Below, piece after piece: positions 44,470 through 52,665 of a DNA stretch of 64,000 nucleotides. The position numbers and the translations under genes are program-made. Every line of letters begins with the position of its first letter. The first letter of the stretch is position 1. The stretch comes from Flavobacteriia bacterium (GTDB lineage: Bacteria > Bacteroidota > Bacteroidia > Flavobacteriales_D > Crocinitomicaceae): the NCBI GenBank assembly GCA_026391005.1, contig JAPLEV010000005.1:1-64000 (forward strand), in the 5' to 3' direction. Below the pieces are notes generated by a model. The model saw only the letters and a list, made by a program, of their open reading frames with translations. It did not search any database and was not told where the DNA came from.

Positions 44470-46863
44470 ATGAAATTACCTCAGGCGAATAGAAGCATTC
44501 TGTTAAGCATAATTTCCGTTTTTATAGGCCTAACTACTTTTGGGCAGTTAGCGGGTTTTAGCGCTCCTTTATTTTCAGACCATGAAACAAAAAAGTTAGC
44601 GGCACTAGATACTGGTCTTTGGAGTGAAGCCATCTCAATGCGTTCCATTTTCTCCACTTCTTTCACAAATTCAAAAGGTGATACGAAGAGTATTTTTAGT
44701 AAAAAACCAATAAATTATATCGGGAAAGACGGACTACTAGCTCCTATTAGTCCGGTATTAATAAAGGACAATGAGTCAGGAAACTGGGTCGCTGATCAGC
44801 AACCATATCCTACTAAATTATTTACCAATGGCTCCTATGCTATTTCCTCCAGCGATGGTCAAGAAATACATGTTGCCGATAAAGTTTGGATAAATGGAAT
44901 TTTATCCTCAGGAAATTTAACAGTAGCAAACAATAAGGCGCAGTTAATCTATAACGATCAACTAAGAAAAGAAGTAAGCTTTTTTGAAAATGCCATAAAA
45001 AGCAACTATATTCTTCAAAGCTCCCCTCAGGGATTAGGCGAGAATTTAATTATTGAAGAAAAAATCGAATTACCAAAAGGGTATACGCTTTCGATGCAAG
45101 AAGAATCGGTCGCTTTATCGGATGGTTATTTTCAAGGGGACATTCTTATTAATAATCAAAACGGTTTAGCAACAGGTAAAATTTTCATTCCATTTTATTA
45201 CGATGCCAATAAATCAAGCTTGTTGGGCTCGCACAAAATCATACAAAAAGAAGATGGAAGCACCGCAATTCAGCTGGCCATACCAAGTAGTTGGTTAAAC
45301 GACCCGGCCAGAAATTATCCTGTTGTAATTGATCCTTTAGTCGCTGGTCCAATGGCTAATTGGGGCGGAGGATATATGCCTTCTTGCTTCATGCCATCTT
45401 ATAATATGGATAGCGTTCTTGTTACAATACCTGCGGGCATCTCTGTTTCTGGTTTGTATGTTTCTGCTAGCTTTTATGCCGATCCATTTACGCCTGCCAC
45501 CATGAGTAATGGCGCTATGTATTTTAGTACCGTTTGTGGCAGCTCACAAACATTTACCGTTACGGGAGCGAATGCTAATTTTGCTGGAACGGCTTATTTA
45601 GACAGTTTTAATATGATGGCGCCCTTGTCTTGTTGCTATCCAGAATCTTGTTCTCCCACAAATATTTATGTGCGCATGCACCTTGGTAGAAACGCTTGGG
45701 GAGCAGGGTGTAACCAAAATTATATCCGATACGACCCATTTTCTACTCTTTGGCCTTTTCAAGTTATTGTGTACGGAAAAACACCGGAATCATACGGAAA
45801 TCAATGGTTTACGCCACAAACACCTTTCTGCACAAACAAGTGTACGGTTAATGCAACCGCTTATGCACGCTATGGAGTTGCGCCCTATACCTTTTCGCAT
45901 CCTTGGACCACTCAAGTAGTTACTTTGGGAACAAACAACGGCTGTAGCTCTGGGGCAACAAGTCATCAATTTGTACTTACCATACCCAATTGCCCTGATT
46001 ATTGCGATTCCAATAATACGGTGTTAACAATTCCACCTCCTGTTATTGTGGATGCTTGTGGAACAGTCGTTTCTGGTATTCCAGCTGAAACAGTTCCTCT
46101 AATTCCAGCTACGAATGTAGACTTGGTATATGACTCCATAATTTGTTCTGGCAATCCTTATACCGTTTCCTTGACCTCTTGTCTGCCAGGGGGAACTGTT
46201 TATTATTGGGGGAATAACCAATCGGGCCAAGGGTCCTTTTCTGACCAACAAACGACAACGACCACTCCTCTTATGTTCTCTTATTCGGCCTATGCCACCT
46301 TGGATAATTGTACGTCTGACACGACGAATTTCAATGTGTATATTCAACCGAATCCAATCGCCAACTATTCCATAGATCCGACATCAATAATTGTAGAAAT
46401 TCCAGTCATGTTCTTGGATGAATCAACCGCTCCTGCTTCCAACATTGTATCGTGGAATTGGTATTTAAATGACACCTTGGCCAGTGTTTCACAAGATTGG
46501 GGACAGACATTTAGCACGCCGGGCACTTTCCCTTTGTGTATTATTATCCAAGATAATTACGGTTGCGTAGATACACTTTGCTCAATAATTCAGGCGATTC
46601 CGGCGGAAGTAAAAATTCCGAATGTAATTACACCAAATGGGGATTTAGCAAATGAATTACTTGTTTTTGAATACTTAGATTTTTATCCGAACAATCAATT
46701 ACTCATTTTTAATCGGTGGGGAAATTTAATTTACGAAAAATCGAGCTATCAAAACGATTGGAATGGTGAAGGATACACGGACGGCACTTATTTTTTCTTG
46801 CTTAAAATAGTGGATAAAGAATTAAGTTATTCAGGCTTCTTTCAAATTATTCGCGGAGAATAA
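44470..46863 (+). CDS. T9SS type B cargo protein with PKD-like domain
   Basis: The 797-residue protein has a signal peptide (about residues 1-25, ending T-T-F-G-Q). The N-terminal part (to about 290, ending Y-P-V-V-I-D-P-L) resembles the N-terminal region common to repeat-rich secreted Bacteroidota proteins. A middle cysteine-rich region (about 300-560) with C-C-Y-P-E-S-C follows, then a PKD-like module (F-L-D-E-S-T-A-P... S-W-N-W-Y) and a gliding-motility-type (type B) sorting domain with I-P-N-V-I-T-P-N, N-R-W-G-N and G-T-Y-F-F. It is predicted to be surface-attached or secreted. The function is unknown. Confidence 0.88.
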   Translation: MKLPQANRSILLSIISVFIGLTTFGQLAGFSAPLFSDHETKKLAALDTGLWSEAISMRSIFSTSFTNSKGDTKSIFSKKPINYIGKDGLLAPISPVLIKDNESGNWVADQQPYPTKLFTNGSYAISSSDGQEIHVADKVWINGILSSGNLTVANNKAQLIYNDQLRKEVSFFENAIKSNYILQSSPQGLGENLIIEEKIELPKGYTLSMQEESVALSDGYFQGDILINNQNGLATGKIFIPFYYDANKSSLLGSHKIIQKEDGSTAIQLAIPSSWLNDPARNYPVVIDPLVAGPMANWGGGYMPSCFMPSYNMDSVLVTIPAGISVSGLYVSASFYADPFTPATMSNGAMYFSTVCGSSQTFTVTGANANFAGTAYLDSFNMMAPLSCCYPESCSPTNIYVRMHLGRNAWGAGCNQNYIRYDPFSTLWPFQVIVYGKTPESYGNQWFTPQTPFCTNKCTVNATAYARYGVAPYTFSHPWTTQVVTLGTNNGCSSGATSHQFVLTIPNCPDYCDSNNTVLTIPPPVIVDACGTVVSGIPAETVPLIPATNVDLVYDSIICSGNPYTVSLTSCLPGGTVYYWGNNQSGQGSFSDQQTTTTTPLMFSYSAYATLDNCTSDTTNFNVYIQPNPIANYSIDPTSIIVEIPVMFLDESTAPASNIVSWNWYLNDTLASVSQDWGQTFSTPGTFPLCIIIQDNYGCVDTLCSIIQAIPAEVKIPNVITPNGDLANELLVFEYLDFYPNNQLLIFNRWGNLIYEKSSYQNDWNGEGYTDGTYFFLLKIVDKELSYSGFFQIIRGE

Positions 46864-46870
46864 ACACGAG

Positions 46871-47434
46871 TTATTTACCATTCCAAGCAGTCATTGTTAA
46901 TTGAAGCCCTGCGGTGCAGAAACTCAAAACGAACGAATTTGCCGTGACAAGCCTTTCTGGTAAAGCAAGTTCTTCGTCCTTTTCCCACTTACCCAACACA
47001 TAATCCGATTGCCGTCCTTTCGAAAAATCACTCCCAACGCCAAAGCGCAAGCGTGAATAGGCATTGGTTCCAAGCGTCGCCTGAATATCTTTTAGACCAT
47101 TGTGCCCCCCGTCGCTCCCGCTTCCTTTCATTCTCAATTTACCAAAGGGCAGCGCTAAATCGTCCGTGATTACCAAAACATTTTCAATGGAAACCCCTTC
47201 TTTTTGCATCCAGTAATTGACTGCTTTTCCAGATAAGTTCATAAAAGTGATCGGTTTGATTAAAACCAAAGTTCGCCCCTTATATTTAGCGTATGAAACG
47301 AAAGCCGCTCGGTCAAGCTCAAAAGTAGCGGCTAATTCGCCTGCAACTTTATCAAGGACACGAAAACCAACATTATGGCGCGTGTTTTCGTATTCAATCC
47401 CAGGATTTCCTAAACCAACGATGAGGTATTTCAT
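46871..47434 (-). CDS. pth: Peptidyl-tRNA hydrolase
   Basis: Pth frees tRNA from peptidyl-tRNA that drops off ribosomes. The 187-residue protein has the active-site H20 in N-T-R-H-N-V-G-F, M-N-L-S-G near residue 67, the D-D-L in V-I-T-D-D-L-A-L near 92, and G-x-x-G-G-H-N-G-L-K near 112. A near-consensus -7 box (TAATTTTA, 47439-47446) lies four bases upstream, again suggesting a very short leader. The stop is eight bases from the end of the convergent T9SS gene. Confidence 0.96.
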   Translation of the reverse strand: MKYLIVGLGNPGIEYENTRHNVGFRVLDKVAGELAATFELDRAAFVSYAKYKGRTLVLIKPITFMNLSGKAVNYWMQKEGVSIENVLVITDDLALPFGKLRMKGSGSDGGHNGLKDIQATLGTNAYSRLRFGVGSDFSKGRQSDYVLGKWEKDEELALPERLVTANSFVLSFCTAGLQLTMTAWNGK

Positions 47435-47564
47435 AGTGTAAAATTACAATTACTTATAGAATTGGCTTCAGCAAGTTCAAAAAACCAGCATTTTCTAATT
47501 TATGGATGCGAATGAGTTTTAAAACAATTCCGACAATAGCCCTTTCTTAAAGGTAAAAAAGCAT

Positions 47565-47572
47565 TAACTTAG
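47565..47572 (+). promoter_or_regulatory. Possible -7 box (TAACTTAG) of the tRNA-Ser gene
   Basis: TAACTTAG differs from TAnnTTTG at one position and lies 17 bases before the tRNA. It is a weak candidate. Confidence 0.25.
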
Positions 47573-47589
47573 CGCTCTTAAAAATAAGA

Positions 47590-47674
47590 GGAGAGGTGGC
47601 AGAGTGGCTGAACGCGCACGCTTGGAAAGCGTGTTTACGGCAACGTAACGGGGGTTCGAATCCCCCTCTCTCCG
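47590..47674 (+). tRNA. tRNA-Ser (anticodon GGA)
   Basis: The sequence folds as a long-variable-arm tRNA: acceptor GGAGAGG pairs with TCTCTCC (one G-U), the anticodon loop TTGGAAA is closed by CACGC/GCGTG, a variable arm TACGGCAACGTA follows, and the T arm is GGGGG-TTCGAAT-CCCCC. Anticodon GGA reads UCC and UCU serine codons. The 3' CCA is not encoded (GCAA follows the acceptor stem), so it must be added by the CCA-adding enzyme. Confidence 0.97.
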
Positions 47675-47709
47675 CAATATAATTCGATGAATTAAGCTGA
47701 GCTAATAAT

Positions 47710-47744
47710 AATAAAGAATAAGCTCGCTTAATTCTTTATTATTT
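47710..47744 (+). terminator. Long hairpin after tRNA-Ser
   Basis: AATAATAAAGAATAAGC is followed at once by a near-complementary arm, GCTTAATTCTTTATTATT, with one bulged A and a loop of two bases (four if the last stem pair is open). It begins about 36 bases after the tRNA. It may terminate the tRNA transcript or protect it. The coordinates are accurate to within a few bases. Confidence 0.5.
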
Positions 47745-47760
47745 AAAGCGAAGCATTTAT

Positions 47761-47789
47761 TTACTTTTTTTTAGCTCAAAAAAAAGTAA
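47761..47789. repeat. Perfect 12-bp inverted repeat with A/T tracts
   Basis: TTACTTTTTTTT (47761-47772) and AAAAAAAAGTAA (47778-47789) are perfect reverse complements around a five-base centre, AGCTC. I recall similar TTACTTTTTT/AAAAAAGTAA palindromes as dispersed sequences in other Bacteroidota genomes; that is memory, not a search. Confidence 0.7.
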
Positions 47790-48122
47790 CAAAAAAAGGA
47801 GCTGACTTAGCAATGCGCTTTACTTCGAAGCCTCGTGATTTTTTCTCAACCATGAATAGGTTCGAAGTATTTTTAATCCCCACCAAATTTGGATGCTAGC
47901 GATTGATCTTTCAGATAATCTTAGCATACACCAAATTCAATGGGTATGAAAAACCACCTGTTGCAAGGTCTAAACTAGAAGCTTATTATTTACAAAAAAT
48001 AGATTTTCCCCTCAAGATGGGAGGAGGGGGGGAGGATTGCCCTTACTTTTTTAGACGCTTAGTCACAGCTTTAAGAGGCGAAGAGGAGTAAAACAAACCC
48101 TCTCTGCTGTAAATAACCCAAT

Positions 48123-49184
48123 TTAAAATTTCATTCCAATGCCTATATTAAATTGTAAATCCCAAGGATTCGATTTTAATATAGGTTCGGTGGCCATTAA
48201 AAACTTTGGCTCGAACCGAATTAAGATATTTTTATTTAGAGCATAATTTGTACAAACAGCATAAGCTCCAATAGTTGTTTCTTTTAATGCCCCAATTCGT
48301 GCGCAACGGTTATTAGGGTCATAATAAACCTCCAGGCGCTGTGTCGCTGACCAATGTGAATCAAAAGCATAGTTTGCAATGAGCTGAGTTGAACCCCAAA
48401 TAAAACCTGACTCAAGCCCTAAATCCAAGGTCGCCCACATTTCCCACTTGTTTTTTTTCCAAGCTACATTTGCATGCTGGTAAAATCGATTTATTGAGAG
48501 GCTGTCAGGATATATTGAACCATAAAACACACCATACATTAGTGAAGTATGGTCATTTAGATTGCGTTTGTAGTGTGCACCAAAGCTAGGACGATTTATC
48601 AAAGGGTCAAAGGCGATTCGTTGCCAACCATTTAAGACGTGAAAGCCGAGTTCGTTTTTTTTGTTTTCGCTTGTGTAAAGCAATCGTGTTCCACTAAGGT
48701 AATAGGGGGAGTTTTCAGCAACAATACTTCGTGTTAATGTAGGGCAATCAGACGATATTGATGATTCAATTCCAATAAACGAACTATATATCCCAGCATC
48801 CCACCACAGATTGTGTTTTTTAAGTAGCTTGACTCCCACATATGCTTCGTTCAATGGCTTGGCCCAATTAGGCTCGGCGGATAAATTAAATTGAGAATAA
48901 TCGCCAGTCATTAGTCCCAATGTGGCATGGAAACGAGGAGAAGTAAATTCTCCTTTTAAGAGCAATAAATTAGTGCGGATTTTATCATTTACTTTGTGAT
49001 TATAATAAAAACTTTCTTTTTTAGCATAGTTTCCAAAGTGTTTACCGTAATATAAATCACCAAAGCCAGAAAGGGTGAAATTATGGTTTTTATTCTTCGA
49101 TCCTTGCCAGGTTGTTTGGCCAAAAGCATGAAATTTCATTAAAACGATAATGGCGAGAATGATAAGGAATGGATGTTTTTTCAT
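48123..49184 (-). CDS. Outer-membrane beta-barrel protein (BBP2/OmpL-like porin)
   Basis: The 353-residue protein has a signal peptide (residues 1-22, ending A-F-G-Q), alternating beta-strand patterns rich in aromatic residues, and a C-terminal phenylalanine (G-M-K-F), all typical of outer-membrane barrels. The W-W-D-A-G-I-Y-S-S-F-I-G-I-E-S stretch near residue 135 is the signature of the beta-barrel porin-2 family. Substrate unknown. A near-consensus -7 box (TAACTTTA, 49189-49196) lies four bases before the ATG. Confidence 0.85.
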   Translation of the reverse strand: MKKHPFLIILAIIVLMKFHAFGQTTWQGSKNKNHNFTLSGFGDLYYGKHFGNYAKKESFYYNHKVNDKIRTNLLLLKGEFTSPRFHATLGLMTGDYSQFNLSAEPNWAKPLNEAYVGVKLLKKHNLWWDAGIYSSFIGIESSISSDCPTLTRSIVAENSPYYLSGTRLLYTSENKKNELGFHVLNGWQRIAFDPLINRPSFGAHYKRNLNDHTSLMYGVFYGSIYPDSLSINRFYQHANVAWKKNKWEMWATLDLGLESGFIWGSTQLIANYAFDSHWSATQRLEVYYDPNNRCARIGALKETTIGAYAVCTNYALNKNILIRFEPKFLMATEPILKSNPWDLQFNIGIGMKF

Positions 49185-49225
49185 ATTTTAAAGTTAGCAA
49201 TAGTAGATTTAATATATAATCGCGG

Positions 49226-50251
49226 TTATACTGTTAGTTCTCCAACCAAATTTAAATTTAATTTATTGATTCGCTCCTCTCTTGTAGAATAATTACCCAA
49301 CACAAACATCAACTTTGCAAGAGCTGCCTCGGTAGTCATGTCCTTTCCGCTGAGCACCCCAATTTTTTCAAAAAACGAGCTGGTTTGATATTGACCCTGT
49401 CGCACCGAACCGGAAGAACATTGAGTGACATTTAGAATAATTCCTCCGGCATCGATATAGTTGGTAATTAAGTCAATCATGTCTTGGTTATTGGGGGCAT
49501 TTCCTGCGCCAAATGTTTCTAATACAATTCCTTTAAATTGCTTGACATTAAAAAGGAATTCATAGTTTTTAAAAGGAATGCCAGGATATATTTTTAACAA
49601 ACCGATACGCGTTTCTAAATTTTTATAAACTTGAAGCACGTGTCTTTTTTTAATTAAATTTTGATCAAGTTTGTATTCAATCGTAACACCAGCAACCGCT
49701 AGTGGCGGATAATTTGGCGAGGAAAATGCCTCAAATTGATTGGCGGAGATTTTCGTGCAACGATTTCCTCGATAAAGGGAGTACTCAAAGTAGATAGCTA
49801 CTTCTTGCACGATAGCCGATCCGTCCGCGTTTTTTGCGGCAGCGATTTCAACCGCGGTTATCAAATTCTCTTTTCCGTCTGTTCGAATGGTTCCGATGGG
49901 TAATTGAGACCCTGTAAGGATAATTGGTTTTGTTAGGCCTTGCAACATGAAGCTTAATGCGGATGCGGTATATGCCATGGTATCTGAGCCATGAAGTACC
50001 ACAAACCCATCATACGTTTCATAATTATCATTGATAATATCTACCAATTGTTTCCAATGCGCATAGGTCATGTCTGAGGAATCTATCGCTTTTTCAAAAC
50101 TTATACTGCTTAAATCAACATGGAGCCTTTCCAATTCTGGAATGTGGTCAAATACATAATTAAAATCGAGACTTTTAAGCTCCCCGGTTCGAAGGTCTTT
50201 GATCATTCCGATCGTCCCCCCGGTGTAGATGAGTAATATCTTTGCTTTCAT
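49226..50251 (-). CDS. ansA: Type I L-asparaginase
   Basis: AnsA hydrolyses asparagine to aspartate and ammonia. The 341-residue protein has the first catalytic threonine T13 in Y-T-G-G-T-I-G-M and the second, T91, in L-H-G-S-D-T-M-A-Y-T-A-S (residues 87-97), with K in the C-terminal half of the site. No signal peptide is present, so it is the cytoplasmic type I form. It follows tatD by one base on the minus strand and is the third gene of the galE-tatD-ansA set. Confidence 0.95.
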   Translation of the reverse strand: MKAKILLIYTGGTIGMIKDLRTGELKSLDFNYVFDHIPELERLHVDLSSISFEKAIDSSDMTYAHWKQLVDIINDNYETYDGFVVLHGSDTMAYTASALSFMLQGLTKPIILTGSQLPIGTIRTDGKENLITAVEIAAAKNADGSAIVQEVAIYFEYSLYRGNRCTKISANQFEAFSSPNYPPLAVAGVTIEYKLDQNLIKKRHVLQVYKNLETRIGLLKIYPGIPFKNYEFLFNVKQFKGIVLETFGAGNAPNNQDMIDLITNYIDAGGIILNVTQCSSGSVRQGQYQTSSFFEKIGVLSGKDMTTEAALAKLMFVLGNYSTREERINKLNLNLVGELTV

Positions 50252-50252
50252 A

Positions 50253-51038
50253 TTAAAATCGTTTTAATTGAAAAAGTTCCTCTGCATTTTGCGAACTTAT
50301 TCTAGCTACTTCTTCTAAGGGAACCTGATACAAATCAACCAATTTATACGCCACCTCTAGCATATAAGCGGATTCATTTCTTTTTCCTCTGTAGGGTACT
50401 GGAGGTAAATATGGAGCGTCCGTTTCTAGTACTAGGTCTTCTAATGAAACAGCTTGCTTAAGGGTTTCTCCAAGTTCTGAGTTTTTGTACGTCAACACGC
50501 CGCCAATTCCTAATAAAAAGCCCCCATAATTTTTTATATGTTTAGCTTGTGCTGTATTCCCTGTAAAGCAATGAAATACTCCTTTGAGTTTGTCATCATT
50601 TTCTTTGTCTAATATCTCGAAGATTTCATTAAAGGCATCACGAGCGTGTATAGCAATAGGTAAACCAAGTTTTTTTGCCCATTGTATTTGTTGAATAAAG
50701 GCCGTTTTTTGTTCTTCAAGAAACGTTTTGTCCCAATAAAGATCCATTCCGATTTCTCCTATGGCACAAAATCTAAGCGGATCAGCAAATAAATAACCCT
50801 CAATTTTCTCTAATTGCTCTTCCCAATCAGCCTTAACATAAGCGGGATGAAGTCCCATCATAGGAATACACATAGGATACTTTTCTTGAATGGCAAGCAT
50901 GGGTTCAATACTTTCCACATCAATATTGGGCATTAAGACCTTGCTTATACCGGCCTCTTTTGCGCTAGATATCGTAGTGTCTAAATCACCCAGAAAGGCT
51001 TCATCATAGATGTGGGCATGTGTATCAATAAAATGCAT
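50253..51038 (-). CDS. tatD: TatD-family metal-dependent hydrolase (DNase)
   Basis: TatD proteins are Mg2+-dependent nucleases with 3'-5' exonuclease activity. The 261-residue TIM-barrel protein shows the metal ligands: D-T-H-A-H near residue 5, E in I-G-E-I-G-M-D near 95, H in I-A-I-H-A-R-D near 130, H in G-V-F-H-C-F near 155, and D in L-E-T-D-A-P near 205. It lies directly after galE with no gap. Confidence 0.94.
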   Translation of the reverse strand: MHFIDTHAHIYDEAFLGDLDTTISSAKEAGISKVLMPNIDVESIEPMLAIQEKYPMCIPMMGLHPAYVKADWEEQLEKIEGYLFADPLRFCAIGEIGMDLYWDKTFLEEQKTAFIQQIQWAKKLGLPIAIHARDAFNEIFEILDKENDDKLKGVFHCFTGNTAQAKHIKNYGGFLLGIGGVLTYKNSELGETLKQAVSLEDLVLETDAPYLPPVPYRGKRNESAYMLEVAYKLVDLYQVPLEEVARISSQNAEELFQLKRF

Positions 51039-52067
51039 TTAGTGTTCTTTCTGTTTGTTTGAGAGTTCCCAATTCCAGGCATCTTTTATGGCATCTTGAT
51101 AGGAAAATTGTGCTTGCCAGTTTAACATGGATTTAGCAAGGTCGACGTTAGCATAGATTTCTATAACATCTCCAGTTCTTCTTGGGGCAAATTCCCAGGA
51201 AAGTTTTGCTCCACTAATTTCTTCAAAAGCTTGAATCATTTGAAGGACACTGGTTCCTTTTCCGGTTCCTACATTAATATATTCACAGGATGCGATAGAA
51301 TTATTACCAAAGGCCTCGACGGCCTTTATGTGTGCGTCCGCTAAATCCATCACGTGTATATAATCTCTTATGCAAGTTCCATCTATCGTAGGGTAATCAT
51401 TCCCAAAAACCAATAATTTGCTATGTTTCCCAATAGCGGTTTGTGTAATAAAGGGCAATAAATTATTTGGTTTCCCGATAGGTAATTCGCCTATTAATCC
51501 ACTAGGATGGGCCCCAATAGGATTGAAGTACCGCAAACAAATAACTTTAAAGCGACTATGTGCGTTCGCATAATCGGCAATAATTTGTTCGGCCATCCAC
51601 TTAGTATAGCCATAGGGCGAGGTGGGGAGTTGTTTTGGGGTTTCTTCAGTTACCTCTTTGATTGAATCTGGTTCGCCATAAACGGTACAAGAGGAAGAAA
51701 AAACCAATTCATGCACATCAAATACTTCCATGCACTCTAAAACATTCAATAAGCCGATGAGGTTGTTTTGATAATATTTTAGCGGTTCTATCACCGATTC
51801 ACCTACCGCTTTAAAAGCGGCAAAATGAATAACGGAATTAATTTGTTCTGTTTTAAAAACATCTTTTAAGGCTGCTTTATCACAGATGTCGATTTTATAA
51901 AACAAGGGTTCGAACCCAATTAATTTACTTAAATCTTGTATAACGCGGGGATTACTATTACGGAAATCATCCACAATAATAGGTGTGTAGCCACTTTTTG
52001 CTAATGCATCAACGGTATGTGCGCCAATATATCCTGCTCCTCCAGTAATTAAAACCTTTTTAGACAT
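51039..52067 (-). CDS. galE: UDP-glucose 4-epimerase
   Basis: GalE interconverts UDP-glucose and UDP-galactose. The 342-residue protein has the NAD loop G-G-A-G-Y-I-G-A-H, S-S-C-T-V-Y-G near residue 124 and the catalytic Y-x-x-x-K in Y-G-Y-T-K-W-M-A near 150. Two adjacent ATGs exist at 52070 and 52067. I choose the second because the perfect -7 box at 52073-52080 then ends five bases upstream, matching the other leaderless genes in the window. tatD follows with no gap. Confidence 0.95.
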   Translation of the reverse strand: MSKKVLITGGAGYIGAHTVDALAKSGYTPIIVDDFRNSNPRVIQDLSKLIGFEPLFYKIDICDKAALKDVFKTEQINSVIHFAAFKAVGESVIEPLKYYQNNLIGLLNVLECMEVFDVHELVFSSSCTVYGEPDSIKEVTEETPKQLPTSPYGYTKWMAEQIIADYANAHSRFKVICLRYFNPIGAHPSGLIGELPIGKPNNLLPFITQTAIGKHSKLLVFGNDYPTIDGTCIRDYIHVMDLADAHIKAVEAFGNNSIASCEYINVGTGKGTSVLQMIQAFEEISGAKLSWEFAPRRTGDVIEIYANVDLAKSMLNWQAQFSYQDAIKDAWNWELSNKQKEH

Positions 52068-52072
52068 CATAT

Positions 52073-52080
52073 CAAAGGTA
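52073..52080 (-). promoter_or_regulatory. -7 box (TACCTTTG) of galE
   Basis: A perfect TAnnTTTG match on the minus strand, five bases before the second of two adjacent galE ATGs and two before the first. It faces the divergent box of the DUF2141 gene at 52094-52101. Confidence 0.5.
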
Positions 52081-52093
52081 GTAGAAAAACAAT

Positions 52094-52101
52094 TAATTTT
52101 G
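52094..52101 (+). promoter_or_regulatory. -7 box (TAATTTTG) of the DUF2141 gene
   Basis: A perfect TAnnTTTG match lies 31 bases before the ATG at 52133. Confidence 0.45.
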
Positions 52102-52132
52102 CATCAGCTTTTGTATAAAAAACAGTTGTTTT

Positions 52133-52546
52133 ATGAATGTCTTTCTTTCACTTCTTTCACTTATTATTTTAAATCAGTCTTCTACAAGCTATGATTTAAC
52201 GATTAATGTCAAAGGGTTTCCTTCAAGCAAGGGCGAAGCTTTTATTGCCATTTATCGAGCAACGGATGACTTTCCGGTTTTCGGAAAGCAATATAAAGGA
52301 AAGACCACCACAATATCCGGAAACGTAAGCCAAGTTGTTTTTAGCAAGATCCCTTCAGGGACCTATGCGGTTGCGGTTTATCATGATAAAAACAACAATA
52401 ACGTTTTAGATAAAAATTATTTAGGGATTCCTACTGAGGCTTATGGGTTTTCTAATAATGCGCGCCGAACATTTAGTGCACCCAGCTTCTCAGAGGCAGC
52501 TGTTGTTGTGAACAACAGCAAGGCAATTAATATTACCGTAAAATAG
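52133..52546 (+). CDS. DUF2141-family secreted protein
   Basis: The 137-residue protein has a signal peptide (about residues 1-19) and then the DUF2141 pattern: an opening V-K-G-F-x-S-x-K-G-E-A-F-I-A-I-Y, then G-T-Y-A-V-A-V-Y-H-D-K-N-N-N, D-x-N-Y-L-G-I-P-T-E-A-Y-G-F-S-N-N-A. The family has a beta-sandwich-like composition, is exported to the periplasm or beyond, and has no known function. It stands alone between galE and the long T9SS gene. Confidence 0.88.
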   Translation: MNVFLSLLSLIILNQSSTSYDLTINVKGFPSSKGEAFIAIYRATDDFPVFGKQYKGKTTTISGNVSQVVFSKIPSGTYAVAVYHDKNNNNVLDKNYLGIPTEAYGFSNNARRTFSAPSFSEAAVVVNNSKAINITVK

Positions 52547-52665
52547 TAATTTTTAGGTGATTGTTAATTAACAGTAAGGAAACACAAGCCCCCAAAAATA
52601 TAATCTTAAGGAAATAGACCGGTTGATTTAAACGAGGAATTTTGTAGTCTAAAAAACTAGCTAAA

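Larger units (their letters stand above)
47675..48122. other. Gene-free stretch downstream of tRNA-Ser
   Basis: These 448 bases hold no ORF I would call real. They contain two strong inverted repeats near the tRNA (listed separately) and a G-rich run near 48018-48036. A 62-codon TTG-started frame at 47903-48091 has no recognisable feature. The stretch may be intergenic sequence with a degenerate repeat; no attachment-site repeat of the tRNA 3' end was seen. Confidence 0.6.

Noticed and set aside
47903-48091. 62-codon TTG-started ORF after tRNA-Ser
   Set aside because: No recognisable domain, an unlikely start, and it lies in repeat-containing intergenic sequence.
47650-48122. Phage or island attachment site at the tRNA-Ser 3' end
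   Set aside because: No direct repeat of the tRNA end and no integrase gene were seen in the window.
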